A stretch of DNA of 64,000 bases from an uncultured Clostridia bacterium (GCA_937906775.1 CALCUD010000025.1:1-64000), one strand, 5' to 3'. Counted from the first letter of the stretch, positions 16,730 through 24,776 are shown. Notes: generated from the letters alone by a model not told the origin. Made by a program: numbers and translations.

Positions 16730-18028
16730 TTATTCACGTGTCGTCTGCGCAAGACTCACCATCTGCTGCGCCATGACTTTCAGCTGTTCCTTCATCCGGT
16801 GTATGCAGTCCATTTCCCGGGCTTCGCCCTGTACGATATCCTCCGCGAAAGTCCGGCAGGTGGGGCTCCCGCAGGAACCGCAGTCATATCCCGGAAGCGT
16901 CTTATAGATTGCCTCAATTTTTTCCATTTTTCGCATGGCCTCGACCAGATCGTCATCCAGCTTCATCGCAGAGTTCGGCATGATCCGTTTGTCAGAAAAC
17001 AGGTCGTACTTTGTCATCATGCCGGAATCAACGTTGAGATCCGTTTTCAGACCGTCCCCTTTGGAAAGGCGTCGGATGGAGTTGCGGGCCACATAATTGT
17101 TTTCGAAGTTCAACGGTCCGCCGACGCAGCCGCCGGTACAGGCTGCGCCCTCGAAAAAATCAAGTCCCTGAAGTCTGTTGCTCTCGATCGCCTCAAGCAC
17201 CCGGATGCAATTCTCGATCCCGTCGACCGCCATGGAATTTTCCGGACTGACGGCATAACATTCGCCGCCGCTCCGGGCCCAGCCAACACCAAAGTCGCTG
17301 GCTGTGCTCAGGGTCACATCCACCGGCGAATTCCTGATCTGGCTGGACAGCAGACCGTAAATCTCAAGCACGGAGATGGCGCCGTCAACGCAGCTCTTTT
17401 CCTGATTGATCGGATTGCGGGTGGAGGTCACCTTTGCCGGACAGGGCGTTATAAAGAAGCAGCCGATATCCTTTTCATCCACCCGGTGTTTCCGCGCGAA
17501 GTCGCGTTTGGCGATCATCGCAGCCACTTCCATCGGTTGGCGGACATCCACGATATGATCGATCAGATCCGGAAAGCGGACCTGGATCAGCCGTACGATA
17601 GCCGGACAGGCCGAGGAGATCACCGGGCGCGGAAGATCCGGATTCCGTAATCTCTCCCGGATCGCCCGTGTCACTACATCAGCCCCGCGCGCCACTTCAT
17701 AAACATCGTCAAAACCCATCTGCTTCAGGCCGGCCAGGACCTGACTGATATGCTGAAGGTTCTTGAACTGACCGTAAAGACTGGGTGCGGGCAGCGCGAT
17801 CCTGTATTTGAACTGACTGATGGAACTGAGCGGATCGGTAACAGCCACCTTCGCGTGGTAGTCGCAGACGCGGATACATTCGCCGCAATCAATGCACCGT
17901 TCGTCAATGATATGCGCACGGCCGCCCCGGACCCGGATCGCTTCGGTAGGGCAGCGTTTAAGACAGTTCGTGCAACCCCTGCACTTATCTTTTTCCAGCC
18001 TCACGGAATGGAATCGTTTCTGTTCCAT
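16730..18028 (-). CDS. [FeFe]-hydrogenase-like iron-sulfur protein, probable sensory type
   Basis: A 432-residue protein. Residues 16-55 form two [4Fe-4S] ferredoxin sites (Cys16/19/22/26 and 45/48/51/55). Residues about 80-340 match the hydrogenase catalytic domain with the four H-cluster ligands: Cys141 (SSACP), Cys196 (TPCPAK), Cys297 and Cys301 (AACTGGC). The residue before Cys141, normally the proton-shuttling Cys of TSCCP, is Ala140. A C-terminal Fe-S domain follows (Cys383/386/391/408, YDCGSCGSPTC). No HydB/HydC electron-transfer subunits are adjacent. The substitution and the neighbours (RsbW-like ATPase, DRTGG and PHP proteins) point to a low-activity H2 or redox sensor (inference). 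I recall similar features in group C/D sensory hydrogenases. Confidence 0.88.
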   Translation of the reverse strand: MEQKRFHSVRLEKDKCRGCTNCLKRCPTEAIRVRGGRAHIIDERCIDCGECIRVCDYHAKVAVTDPLSSISQFKYRIALPAPSLYGQFKNLQHISQVLAGLKQMGFDDVYEVARGADVVTRAIRERLRNPDLPRPVISSACPAIVRLIQVRFPDLIDHIVDVRQPMEVAAMIAKRDFARKHRVDEKDIGCFFITPCPAKVTSTRNPINQEKSCVDGAISVLEIYGLLSSQIRNSPVDVTLSTASDFGVGWARSGGECYAVSPENSMAVDGIENCIRVLEAIESNRLQGLDFFEGAACTGGCVGGPLNFENNYVARNSIRRLSKGDGLKTDLNVDSGMMTKYDLFSDKRIMPNSAMKLDDDLVEAMRKMEKIEAIYKTLPGYDCGSCGSPTCRTFAEDIVQGEAREMDCIHRMKEQLKVMAQQMVSLAQTTRE

Positions 18029-18049
18029 AGTCGTTCCGACCCTCCCGGA

Positions 18050-18478
18050 TTATTCTTTCAGGGAAAATTTCATAGTAATGGTGGTACCGACCCCCATCTC
18101 GCTCCGGATATCAAACTCAGAGGCATTTCTTTTCATGTTCGGCAGTCCCATACCGGCGCCGAAGCCCATGGTCCGGGCCTCCTCGTTGGCCGTGGAGTAA
18201 CCCTCCGTCATAGCCTGTTCAATATTGGGGATCCCCGGTCCGACATCTGCGGAAATCAGCGTCACATTCTCCGGATCGACGGTCAGCGTCAGCTTTCCTC
18301 CCAGAGAGTGGATCACCAGATTCAGCTCCACCTCATAGCAGGCAACCGACACGCGCCGGAGGGTCTCCGCATTGACGCCGAGCTGTTTCAGCGTGCGTTT
18401 GATGGTGGTGGACGCTTCGCCCGCCGTGGTAAAGGCCCCTGCCTCGACCGGAAAGCTTTTTTCCAGCAATACAGCCAT
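18050..18478 (-). CDS. RsbW/SpoIIAB-like ATP-binding regulatory kinase
   Basis: A 142-residue GHKL ATPase of the anti-sigma-factor type. It shows the N box (YEVELNLVIHS), the G1 box (ADVGPGIPN) and the G2 box (GFGAGMGLPNMKR). Members bind and inhibit sigma factors or phosphorylate small partner proteins on serine. The start is ATG 18478; a GTG at 18484 overlaps the previous stop but sits only three bases after GGGGG. It lies between a DRTGG protein and the hydrogenase-like protein with almost no gaps, so it is the probable output of that module. No STAS antagonist or sigma gene is in the window. Confidence 0.85.
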   Translation of the reverse strand: MAVLLEKSFPVEAGAFTTAGEASTTIKRTLKQLGVNAETLRRVSVACYEVELNLVIHSLGGKLTLTVDPENVTLISADVGPGIPNIEQAMTEGYSTANEEARTMGFGAGMGLPNMKRNASEFDIRSEMGVGTTITMKFSLKE

Positions 18479-18480
18479 AA

Positions 18481-18852
18481 TCACTGTCCCCCTTCCGCCT
18501 GGCGGTGGCTTTTCGTCCCGGGCAAACCGTGAACATACAGCTCGCCGCAGGCTGTATAGGTTGTCATCGGCGTGGACAGAACCGTTATATCCACTTCATC
18601 CGCCATATCGAGGATTTCCTGGCCCGGGATTTTTCCCCGGGAGAAAACGATACAGGTAATATCAAGCATCTCAGCTGTCCGGATCACCTGCGGATTGATC
18701 AGGCCGGTGATCAGAACTGCCTTTTCCTTGACAAAAGCGAGCACATCGCTCATCAGATCGGAGCCGCAGGCTGTGTCAACCGGGCGGTCAAGCCTTTCTT
18801 CCCCAATCAGTACTTTCCCGCCAATAATGGTCATAACATCACGGATTGTCAT
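18481..18852 (-). CDS. DRTGG-domain protein, proximal copy
   Basis: A 123-residue single DRTGG domain (ACGSDLMSDVLAFVKEKAVL, then LITGLINPQVIRTAEM). This domain usually occurs beside CBS or phosphotransacetylase domains and is presumed to bind a small ligand. It is the first gene of the sensor module: its stop lies beside the RsbW-like gene, and the hydrogenase-like gene follows. The DUF6062 gene ends 15 bp upstream, so the transcript may begin further up. The ligand is unknown. Confidence 0.82.
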   Translation of the reverse strand: MTIRDVMTIIGGKVLIGEERLDRPVDTACGSDLMSDVLAFVKEKAVLITGLINPQVIRTAEMLDITCIVFSRGKIPGQEILDMADEVDITVLSTPMTTYTACGELYVHGLPGTKSHRQAEGGQ

Positions 18853-18867
18853 AAATCGTTCCTCATT

Positions 18868-19653
18868 TCACTTTGGATTGGATCCGTCCGGTTCTTTTCC
18901 GACGCAGAAACCGCGCGTTTTGTTTACGGTGCGCTCGACCGCGTCGCGGCTGTTCTTCCAGTCTTCCTTTTCATATCGGTAATCAAACTTTTTGATGAAC
19001 CAGGAAATATCCTCCTGGATCCTGTCCAGATTCGAACTTTCATTTTCGGAAAGATCAATAATGAACTCTCCCGCCTCACGCGCGTTCAGCTCATTGGTCG
19101 CAGCGCACAGCAGCCGTCCCAGATGCGGCAGACAGACGCCTTTATTTTCCCTGAAGCGGCGGCGGAATTCCGCGTCATTTTTCCACAGATGGAAGAACGT
19201 ATGCAGATAGCGGTCCATATTTTCCTGAATCGTATCGCACATAACGCAGGATCCGGCCATCTCGCCGACGGATTCCGCCTGTTTCAGGATGATATCTGTC
19301 GCGGCCTTCACTTTGCCGTTCACTTTATCGCCCAGACCGGCGTTCTTCAGCAATTCGCCCGCTTTCCGAAGTTCCCGGAACGGCTTTGCAAGGCGCTCCC
19401 GGTTTTCGATCATATGGCTTTCCAGCATCAGCGCGTGACCGAGACGGTTGCTCATCGAATAGAGCATCGCGTGATGACGCCGGCAGAAGCCCCGTTCATT
19501 GACCCGGACGCGGATGTCCGGTTCCATGACGGACGCACCGAGATAGCGTTCCGCTTCCCCCAGCTCTGTCTTCCGTTCCAGCGCGCAAAGCAGGCACTCG
19601 CCGTCAAGCTTTGCGGCGTCCCATACGGGAATCGTGTCGATATGATATTTCAT
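18868..19653 (-). CDS. DUF6062 family protein
   Basis: A 261-residue cytoplasmic protein of unknown function. It has four paired Cys/His motifs: CLLC near the start, FCRRHH, CVMC in the middle and VCLPHL later. These could bind zinc or an Fe-S cluster, which is consistent with the redox proteins downstream. The rest is largely charged helix. The start overlaps the stop of the deaminase gene by one base (TAATG), so translation is probably coupled. The family name is from memory of this Cys/His layout. Confidence 0.72.
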   Translation of the reverse strand: MKYHIDTIPVWDAAKLDGECLLCALERKTELGEAERYLGASVMEPDIRVRVNERGFCRRHHAMLYSMSNRLGHALMLESHMIENRERLAKPFRELRKAGELLKNAGLGDKVNGKVKAATDIILKQAESVGEMAGSCVMCDTIQENMDRYLHTFFHLWKNDAEFRRRFRENKGVCLPHLGRLLCAATNELNAREAGEFIIDLSENESSNLDRIQEDISWFIKKFDYRYEKEDWKNSRDAVERTVNKTRGFCVGKEPDGSNPK

Positions 19654-20108
19654 TACAGTTCCTCTTCAAAACGTTCCAGCTGAACGCCGGCCTCGTCAAA
19701 CAGCTCCAGTGTAAACGGATCCGGATACCCTTCCCGGTAGATCACCCGGCGGATCCCGGAATTGATGATCATCTTGCAGCACATGGAACACGGCTGATGC
19801 GTACAGTACAGCGTCGCCCCGTCTATGGAAACGCCGAGCTTCGCCGCCTGAACGATCGCGTTCTGTTCCGCGTGGACAGCATAGCAAGTTTCCATCCTTG
19901 TGCCGCTCGGAATGTTCAATCTGTCCCGAAGACATTCGCCCTTTTCCCGGCAGGTCCTGATCCCGGCGGGTGCGCCGTTATAGCCGGTGGTCATGATCCG
20001 TTTGTCCTTGATGATGACGCATCCTATGCTCCGCCCCGCGCGGAAGCAGCTGGACCACTCCGCGATCGTGTACGCCATTTTCATAAAGCGGTGATCCCAC
20101 TTATCCAT
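19653..20108 (-). CDS. Deoxycytidylate deaminase family protein
   Basis: A 151-residue zinc-dependent deaminase. It carries the catalytic motif VHAEQNAIVQAA (zinc His and proton-shuttling Glu) and the zinc-binding HQPCSMCCKM. The size and the GYNGAP motif fit dCMP deaminases of the ComEB type, which convert dCMP to dUMP for dTTP synthesis. GAGGAG precedes the ATG and a promoter lies just upstream. It heads the minus-strand run toward the hydrogenase-like module. Confidence 0.9.
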   Translation of the reverse strand: MDKWDHRFMKMAYTIAEWSSCFRAGRSIGCVIIKDKRIMTTGYNGAPAGIRTCREKGECLRDRLNIPSGTRMETCYAVHAEQNAIVQAAKLGVSIDGATLYCTHQPCSMCCKMIINSGIRRVIYREGYPDPFTLELFDEAGVQLERFEEEL

Positions 20109-20143
20109 GAATACTCCTCTTTTCAGTTCAATATGTGGATATT

Positions 20144-20173
20144 ATTATACGATAAACGGTCAAAGAATTGCAA
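20144..20173 (-). promoter_or_regulatory. Promoter of the deaminase gene
   Basis: Minus-strand TTGCAA (20168-20173) and TATAAT (20144-20149) with an 18-base spacer, about 36 bases ahead of the start codon. It is the first clear promoter upstream of the long minus-strand run, and no intrinsic terminator is evident between there and 10280. Confidence 0.65.
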
Positions 20174-20215
20174 CAGACACCCGGTTCATTTTCGCAATAT
20201 TTGGTGCAAAAACAG

Positions 20216-20245
20216 AAAAAAACCCGCGGTATGCGGGTCCGCGGG
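20216..20245 (-). terminator. Intrinsic terminator
   Basis: A 7-bp GC stem (20223-20229 with 20239-20245) is followed on the minus strand by seven Ts. It begins immediately after the stop of the phosphodiesterase gene and separates it from the deaminase promoter. Confidence 0.85.
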
Positions 20246-20719
20246 TCATTCCCTGCCGTCATGGATCACGATTTTCCGGACGCTGATCTTTCCGTTCCGG
20301 ATCAGGATCTTCCCCATGCTCAGTTCGCCGCCAAACCGGCTGTATCCGCAGGAACCGGGATTCAGCCAAAGCCTTCCGTCCTCCGTTCTCTCCGTCCACC
20401 GGTGACTGTGGCCGAAAATAACGGCGTCCACTCCGGTCAGATCGCGCGGCGCGTCCCGCCGGTCATGGACCATGACAAAGGTTTTACCGCCAATCTCAAA
20501 CCGTAAAACGTCCCGCAGATCTCTCACGCCCGGAAGAAAGTCATTGTTACCCCGTACAGCATAAAGATTTCCGTATATGCGGAGTTCGTCAAGATCCGTT
20601 TCCTTTACAATATCCCCGGCGTGCAGAATATGGGTACAGTCCTGAATTTCTTCCACGACGCATCTTCTCAGCAGCCCGTGCGTATCAGAAAGAACAGCAA
20701 TCCGGATCTCCCCGTCCAT
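20246..20719 (-). CDS. YfcE-like metallophosphoesterase
   Basis: A 157-residue phosphodiesterase of the MJ0936/YfcE type. It has all family metal-binding motifs in order: SDTHG, HAGDIV, RGNND, VMVHD and GHSH. It should hydrolyse phosphodiesters with two divalent metals; the natural substrate is unknown. The ATG at 20719 follows GGGAGGG. The frame stays open to 20932, but that region is occupied by tRNA genes and a terminator, so the longer form is excluded. Confidence 0.9.
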   Translation of the reverse strand: MDGEIRIAVLSDTHGLLRRCVVEEIQDCTHILHAGDIVKETDLDELRIYGNLYAVRGNNDFLPGVRDLRDVLRFEIGGKTFVMVHDRRDAPRDLTGVDAVIFGHSHRWTERTEDGRLWLNPGSCGYSRFGGELSMGKILIRNGKISVRKIVIHDGRE

Positions 20720-20741
20720 AGCGAACCCTCCCGACAGACAT

Positions 20742-20770
20742 AAAAAACCCGGAAGCGTGAAGCTTCCGGG
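20742..20770 (-). terminator. Terminator of the tRNA unit
   Basis: A 9-bp perfect stem (20748-20756 with 20762-20770) is followed on the minus strand by six Ts, 4 bases after the end of tRNA-Met. Confidence 0.88.
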
Positions 20771-20774
20771 AACG

Positions 20775-20848
20775 TGGCTCAAATAGGACTCGAACCTATG
20801 ACACTCCGGGTATGAACCGAATGCTCTAGCCAACTGAGCTATTGAGCC
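20775..20848 (-). tRNA. tRNA-Met (CAT), elongator
   Basis: A full cloverleaf on the minus strand. It has a 7-bp acceptor stem (GGCTCAA/TTGAGCC), a D arm, the anticodon loop TTCATAC giving CAT, and the T arm ATAGG/CCTAT around TTCGAGT. A fully paired first acceptor base pair and a weaker anticodon stem mark it as elongator rather than initiator. The CCA end is not encoded; CGT follows the discriminator. A CAT anticodon could also belong to a lysidine-modified tRNA-Ile, but the layout beside tRNA-fMet favours Met. Confidence 0.9.
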
Positions 20849-20851
20849 ACA

Positions 20852-20928
20852 TGGTTGCGGGGGAGGGACTTGAACCCCCGACCTCCGGGTTATGAGCCCG
20901 ACGAGCTGCCAAACTGCTCCACCCCGCG
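20852..20928 (-). tRNA. tRNA-fMet (CAT), initiator
   Basis: A minus-strand cloverleaf with the two initiator marks: an unpaired C1-A72 at the top of the acceptor stem, and three G-C pairs beside the anticodon loop (GGG CTCATAA CCC). CCA is encoded at 20852-20854, unlike in the neighbouring elongator tRNA. Only 3 bases separate the two tRNAs, so they are made as one precursor from the promoter at 20959-20987. Confidence 0.95.
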
Positions 20929-20958
20929 ACACATCACCTTTGAGCGGCGACAGGAGAC

Positions 20959-20987
20959 AGTTTACATAAATCCAGCCTTTTTGTCAA
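20959..20987 (-). promoter_or_regulatory. Promoter of the tRNA unit
   Basis: Minus-strand TTGACA (20982-20987) and TAAACT (20959-20964) with a 17-base spacer, 31 bases upstream of tRNA-fMet. It lies immediately beside the 3' end of the TIM-barrel gene. Confidence 0.75.
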
Positions 20988-20990
20988 GCA

Positions 20991-21824
20991 TTATTTTTCA
21001 TCCCGCGCTTTCAGAATTTCACCGGCCCGGTCGAACTGACCGTTCAGGCGGCATATATTCACTGTCCCATCAGGACCGAATCCTGTCGCTTCAAAGGTAA
21101 ACGTATCCGCATAGCCTGTCATTTTCACGAAATCATAAAAACGGTCAAAATCAATATGACCTTCCCCGGGAACCAATACCTTCAGATTGTTCCATTCCAT
21201 ATATCCGCCGCTGTAATCGTTGACATGATAATGCCGGATATGGTTTTCTTTCCACAGCCAGGCATATTCCGGCGCATACAGGAGATCCATCTGGCGGTGA
21301 AAATCCGCCATTTTGGTATCAAAGATAAAATGGATATCCGGATATTCCCGATACAGTTCCACCCAATGGTTCATCGGATCCCCTCGGCAGATCACGTTTT
21401 CTACCAGCAGATCGATCCCGTGACCGGCAGCGATCTGGCGCAGCAGGCCGAACGCCGCCAGATTATTTTCAAAATGCGAATCGGATATCACACCGTTCCA
21501 GAGGTGAAGTACCATTTTACGGGAGCCAAGATCACCGGCAAGATCACAGTTGATTTCAAAAAGGCGAAGCGCCTCTTTCAGATTGTCATCCCCGCCGGCG
21601 GTGATCCTCTCCGCCAGCGTCTTTTCGCAGTGGAAAACAGGGATGTTCAGTTGCAGTCCCTTCAGATAATGCCGAAGAGTTTCCAGCTCCGGATACCATG
21701 TTTCATATAAAATGAACTCAAATCCGTCGCACCGGAGCAAAGGGGCGTATTTTTCCAGCAGACGGTAATCCCGCCCGTTCGGCCGGCCGATCAGCGCTCC
21801 GGTGGAACAAAGTATCTCACTCAC
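20991..21824 (-). CDS. Sugar phosphate isomerase/epimerase-like TIM barrel
   Basis: A 277-residue member of the xylose isomerase-like TIM-barrel family. Metal-binding acids are suggested by LLVENVI, FIFDTKMADFH and TFTFEATG. Related proteins isomerise or epimerise keto-sugars or inositol derivatives. The start is GTG within a 4-base overlap with the LacI stop codon, so translation is coupled to that regulator. The pair looks like a small sugar-responsive unit in which LacI controls its own transcript and this enzyme. The substrate is unknown. Confidence 0.82.
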   Translation of the reverse strand: MSEILCSTGALIGRPNGRDYRLLEKYAPLLRCDGFEFILYETWYPELETLRHYLKGLQLNIPVFHCEKTLAERITAGGDDNLKEALRLFEINCDLAGDLGSRKMVLHLWNGVISDSHFENNLAAFGLLRQIAAGHGIDLLVENVICRGDPMNHWVELYREYPDIHFIFDTKMADFHRQMDLLYAPEYAWLWKENHIRHYHVNDYSGGYMEWNNLKVLVPGEGHIDFDRFYDFVKMTGYADTFTFEATGFGPDGTVNICRLNGQFDRAGEILKARDEK

Positions 21825-22825
21825 TCGGCATTCACCTTTCCCAGCGTTTCTCCCATGATCAGGTTGCCGCTGACCGGAATCTGGCGCGGAATGTGCGTAT
21901 CGGGGTTCTCGATGGCATCCTTCAGCAGTTCGACTGTTTTCTTTCCGATCTCATCGGCGTCCTGGCAGTAAGTTGTCAGGCGCGGATGCATGATCTGGGC
22001 CAGACGGATCCCGTCATACCCGATAAGGCTGATGTCCTCCGGAACGCGGAACCCTCGCGTTTCCAGCAATCCCAGCGCGCCGAGGCAGCTGTAGTCGTCA
22101 GGACACAGAATACAGGTCGGCGGTTCCTCGCCTTCCATCAGTTCCATCACTGCCTGCGCGCACGCGACCGGATCGTGGAAGCGTGTCTCCTTGATATAAT
22201 TGTTGCGGACGCGGAGTCCCAGTTCTGCGCAGATCTGATAATATCCTGCGCAGCGGTTTCTTGTCACGGCGCCTTCATCCCCGTGAATCAGAGCGATCCG
22301 GCGATGTCCCAGCTCGTAGGCCGCTTTTACGATCTGTTCCATGGAACGGTGATTATCGCTCATCACACAGTCGCATCCCTCATACTCATGATCAATGATC
22401 ACGGTAGGGACATCGCTCGTTGCCAGCCGGATCACCTCAGCAGAATTGAAATCTGCCTGGATCACCACAACGCCGTCAAGATTTCTCCGGCGGGTATGAT
22501 CGTAATAGCGGCCCCGTTCCGCTCCCCGGCCGCTGCTGATGAAGGTCACATCATATCCGCAAACATCCGCCTCCCGGCGGATCGCGTCAATCAGAAGGCT
22601 GAAATATTCATGACTCATCCGGTCTTCATAAAGAATACCAATATTATTGGAGTGGCTGGTTTTCAGGGTGCGGGCTGCAGCGTTCGGATAATATCCCATG
22701 GAAACGGCAACTTCACGGATCCGGTCTGCGCGGCCGTGCGACCCCGCGGTCACCCCGTTCAGCGCGCGGCTCACCGTTGCCACCGAAACATTACATGCCT
22801 CCGCGATATCCTTCAGCTTGACCAA
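21821..22825 (-). CDS. LacI-family transcriptional regulator, TTG start
   Basis: A 334-residue repressor-type protein. The helix-turn-helix and hinge (VKLKDIAEACNVSVATVSRA, then GYYPNAAARTLKT) are followed by a periplasmic-binding-like effector domain (NIGILYEDR, HEYFSLLIDAIR, LDGVVVIQ). The frame runs upstream to 22972, but that stretch holds the promoter. The first residue of the normal family start is TTG at 22825, placed 7 bases after GGAGGAAA. An ATG at 22830 is out of frame. The effector is probably a sugar related to the coupled TIM-barrel enzyme (inference). Confidence 0.88.
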   Translation of the reverse strand: MVKLKDIAEACNVSVATVSRALNGVTAGSHGRADRIREVAVSMGYYPNAAARTLKTSHSNNIGILYEDRMSHEYFSLLIDAIRREADVCGYDVTFISSGRGAERGRYYDHTRRRNLDGVVVIQADFNSAEVIRLATSDVPTVIIDHEYEGCDCVMSDNHRSMEQIVKAAYELGHRRIALIHGDEGAVTRNRCAGYYQICAELGLRVRNNYIKETRFHDPVACAQAVMELMEGEEPPTCILCPDDYSCLGALGLLETRGFRVPEDISLIGYDGIRLAQIMHPRLTTYCQDADEIGKKTVELLKDAIENPDTHIPRQIPVSGNLIMGETLGKVNAE

Positions 22826-22856
22826 AACATTTCCTCCTTCATCGCAAAGCGAAAAT

Positions 22857-22908
22857 GTGTAAACGTTTGTACTTTTGCAGTTTATACCCATTTTTTGCTG
22901 TTTGTCAA
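22857..22908 (-). promoter_or_regulatory. LacI promoter with probable auto-operator
   Basis: Minus-strand TTGACA (22903-22908) and TATAAA (22881-22886) with a 16-base spacer form the promoter. Just downstream, at 22857-22872, GTGTAAACGTTTGTAC is an imperfect palindrome with a perfect AAACGTTT centre, the usual look of a LacI-family operator. Binding there would block transcription start, giving autorepression (inference). Confidence 0.68.
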
Positions 22909-22935
22909 GGAATGCAAACGATTTCTTGCGCAAGA

Positions 22936-22961
22936 AACGCGAAGCAATGTTGCTTCGCGTT
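22936..22961 (-). terminator. Hairpin after the ABC exporter genes
   Basis: A 12-bp perfect stem (22936-22947 with 22950-22961) with a 2-base loop lies 12 bases past the stop of the exporter gene. The T-tract on the minus strand is short (TTTCTT), so termination may be partial. It also separates this operon from the LacI promoter. Confidence 0.6.
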
Positions 22962-22973
22962 ATATCCGGCATA

Positions 22974-24776
22974 TCAGGCAGTCATTCCCTGCTCCCGCGC
23001 CTGGGCGGTATACAGCTCATAATAGGCGCCCTTTTTCGCCATCAGTTCATCATGCGTCCCCATCTCCCTGATCCCCTTATCGGAAATATACAGGATCCGG
23101 TCACAGTTTTTGATGGTGGACAGCCGATGCGCGATGATAAAGCTCGTCCGGCCTTTCAGAAGATTGTTCAGGCCTTCCTGCAGCAGTCGTTCCGTCTTTG
23201 TATCGATGGAGGAAGTCGCTTCATCCAGGATCAGGATCCTTGGATCACTGAGCAGTGTCCGGGCGAAGGAAACCAGCTGACGCTGCCCCTGGGACAGGCT
23301 GGAACCGCGCTCATTGACCACCGTCCCGTATCCGTCCGGCATCTCCCGGATGAATTCGTCCGCACGCACCACTTTCGCCGCTGCTTCCACCTCAGCGTCC
23401 GTGGCGTCCAGACGGCCGTACCGGATGTTTTCAGCCAGCGTTCCGGAGAAAATGAAGCTGTCCTGAAGCATGATGCCCAGCTGAGTCCGGAGAGAATTGA
23501 GCGTAACGTCGGCAATGTCATGGCTCGTTCCGTCCGTACAGTGCAGAACGATCTTTCCGCTGTTCAGGTTGTAGAACCGGCAAAGCAGATTGATAATCGT
23601 ACTTTTCCCGGCGCCGGTCGGGCCGACCAGCGCGATGCTTTCGCCCTCGCGGACATGGAGGTCCACGTCCTTCAGAACGGTCTGACCTTCTTCATATCCG
23701 AAGGTCACGCCCTCATAATCCACCCGGCCGTCAATAGGCGGAAGGATCTCGGCATTCTCCCTGTCATCCACCGTCACCGGCTCATCCATCGTTTCGAAAA
23801 TACGTTCCAGATACGCAAGGTTGTTCACAAAAGAATTATAGATATTCGCCAGATTTGTGATCGGCTGCCAGAAACGTCCGACATACTGGCCCATCGCCAG
23901 GATCACGCCGAAAGTAACCATTTTCCCGCCGGTCCAGTAAACCCCGGCGATATACAGGACCGTAAAAACGATCTGGGTAATGATCTCGCTGGAAAGCCAG
24001 ACGCTGTTGCTGATATAAATGGCTTTCATCCAGGCCTGGCGGCACGCGTCAGCCAACCGGTGCATGATCCCGATATTGACATCCTGCCGGGTAAAAGCCT
24101 GTGAAACCCGGACGCCGTCGATCGATTCGGCCAGATAGGCATTGTAGTTGGAGTTTTTATTCGACTGATTTCTCCAGGCTTTCCGCTGACGGGGCTTCAG
24201 GAACCAGATCACCGCCGCGAAAACCGGGAGTCCGGCCACCACGACCAGAGTAAGCGTCTTATCTGTTGACAGCATGAAGAACACGATGAGAACGATATTG
24301 ATGATCTCGATCAGCGCGTTGATGATCCCGTTGGACAGAATATCCGATACGGAGTTCACATAATTGATCACGCGAACCAGAATCTTCCCCGCCGGTCTTG
24401 AGTCGTAATAGCTGAAAGGCAGCTTTTGCAGATGCGCGAACAGATCCTTCCGGATATCGTAGATGATCTCCTGACTGGCATAGGCCATCAGGCGGGAACG
24501 GACAACGTTCAGAACGATCGATACGGACAGAATGCCCACAAACATCGCAGCTAGCTTGAGCAGCAGTGCCACATCCTTCGCCGGAACGACCTCGTCGATG
24601 ACCTGTTGCGTGATCTTCGGAATGAACAGGCTCGCCACAGATGCCAGAACGCTCATAAAAAAGGAGATCAGCATCCGTTTTTTCTGCCGTTTGATATAAA
24701 CAAAGGTGCGCTTCAGATGCTTTGAGTTAAATGGGGTTTCCAGATTCTCGTCAACGTCGAATTTATTCCGTGCCAT
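22974..24776 (-). CDS. ABC exporter half-transporter, catalytically complete subunit
   Basis: A 600-residue fused permease/ATPase. The N-terminal six-helix exporter domain is followed by an ATPase with Walker A GPTGAGKST, signature SLSQGQRQ, Walker B ILILDEATSS with its catalytic Glu, and the H-loop His in IAHRL. Overlap with the previous gene (TAATG) and the contrast with that partner, which lacks the catalytic Glu, indicate a heterodimeric exporter of the BmrCD/TM287-288 kind. Such pumps move drugs, lipids or peptides outward. The start follows GGGAGGTG. The substrate is unknown. Confidence 0.92.
   Translation of the reverse strand: MARNKFDVDENLETPFNSKHLKRTFVYIKRQKKRMLISFFMSVLASVASLFIPKITQQVIDEVVPAKDVALLLKLAAMFVGILSVSIVLNVVRSRLMAYASQEIIYDIRKDLFAHLQKLPFSYYDSRPAGKILVRVINYVNSVSDILSNGIINALIEIINIVLIVFFMLSTDKTLTLVVVAGLPVFAAVIWFLKPRQRKAWRNQSNKNSNYNAYLAESIDGVRVSQAFTRQDVNIGIMHRLADACRQAWMKAIYISNSVWLSSEIITQIVFTVLYIAGVYWTGGKMVTFGVILAMGQYVGRFWQPITNLANIYNSFVNNLAYLERIFETMDEPVTVDDRENAEILPPIDGRVDYEGVTFGYEEGQTVLKDVDLHVREGESIALVGPTGAGKSTIINLLCRFYNLNSGKIVLHCTDGTSHDIADVTLNSLRTQLGIMLQDSFIFSGTLAENIRYGRLDATDAEVEAAAKVVRADEFIREMPDGYGTVVNERGSSLSQGQRQLVSFARTLLSDPRILILDEATSSIDTKTERLLQEGLNNLLKGRTSFIIAHRLSTIKNCDRILYISDKGIREMGTHDELMAKKGAYYELYTAQAREQGMTA

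Noticed and set aside
16730..18028. Main catalytic H2-producing hydrogenase
   Set aside because: The proton-shuttle Cys is Ala and the partner subunits for electron transfer are absent.
22826..22972. N-terminal extension of the LacI regulator
   Set aside because: The stretch contains the promoter and operator, and the family begins at the helix-turn-helix.
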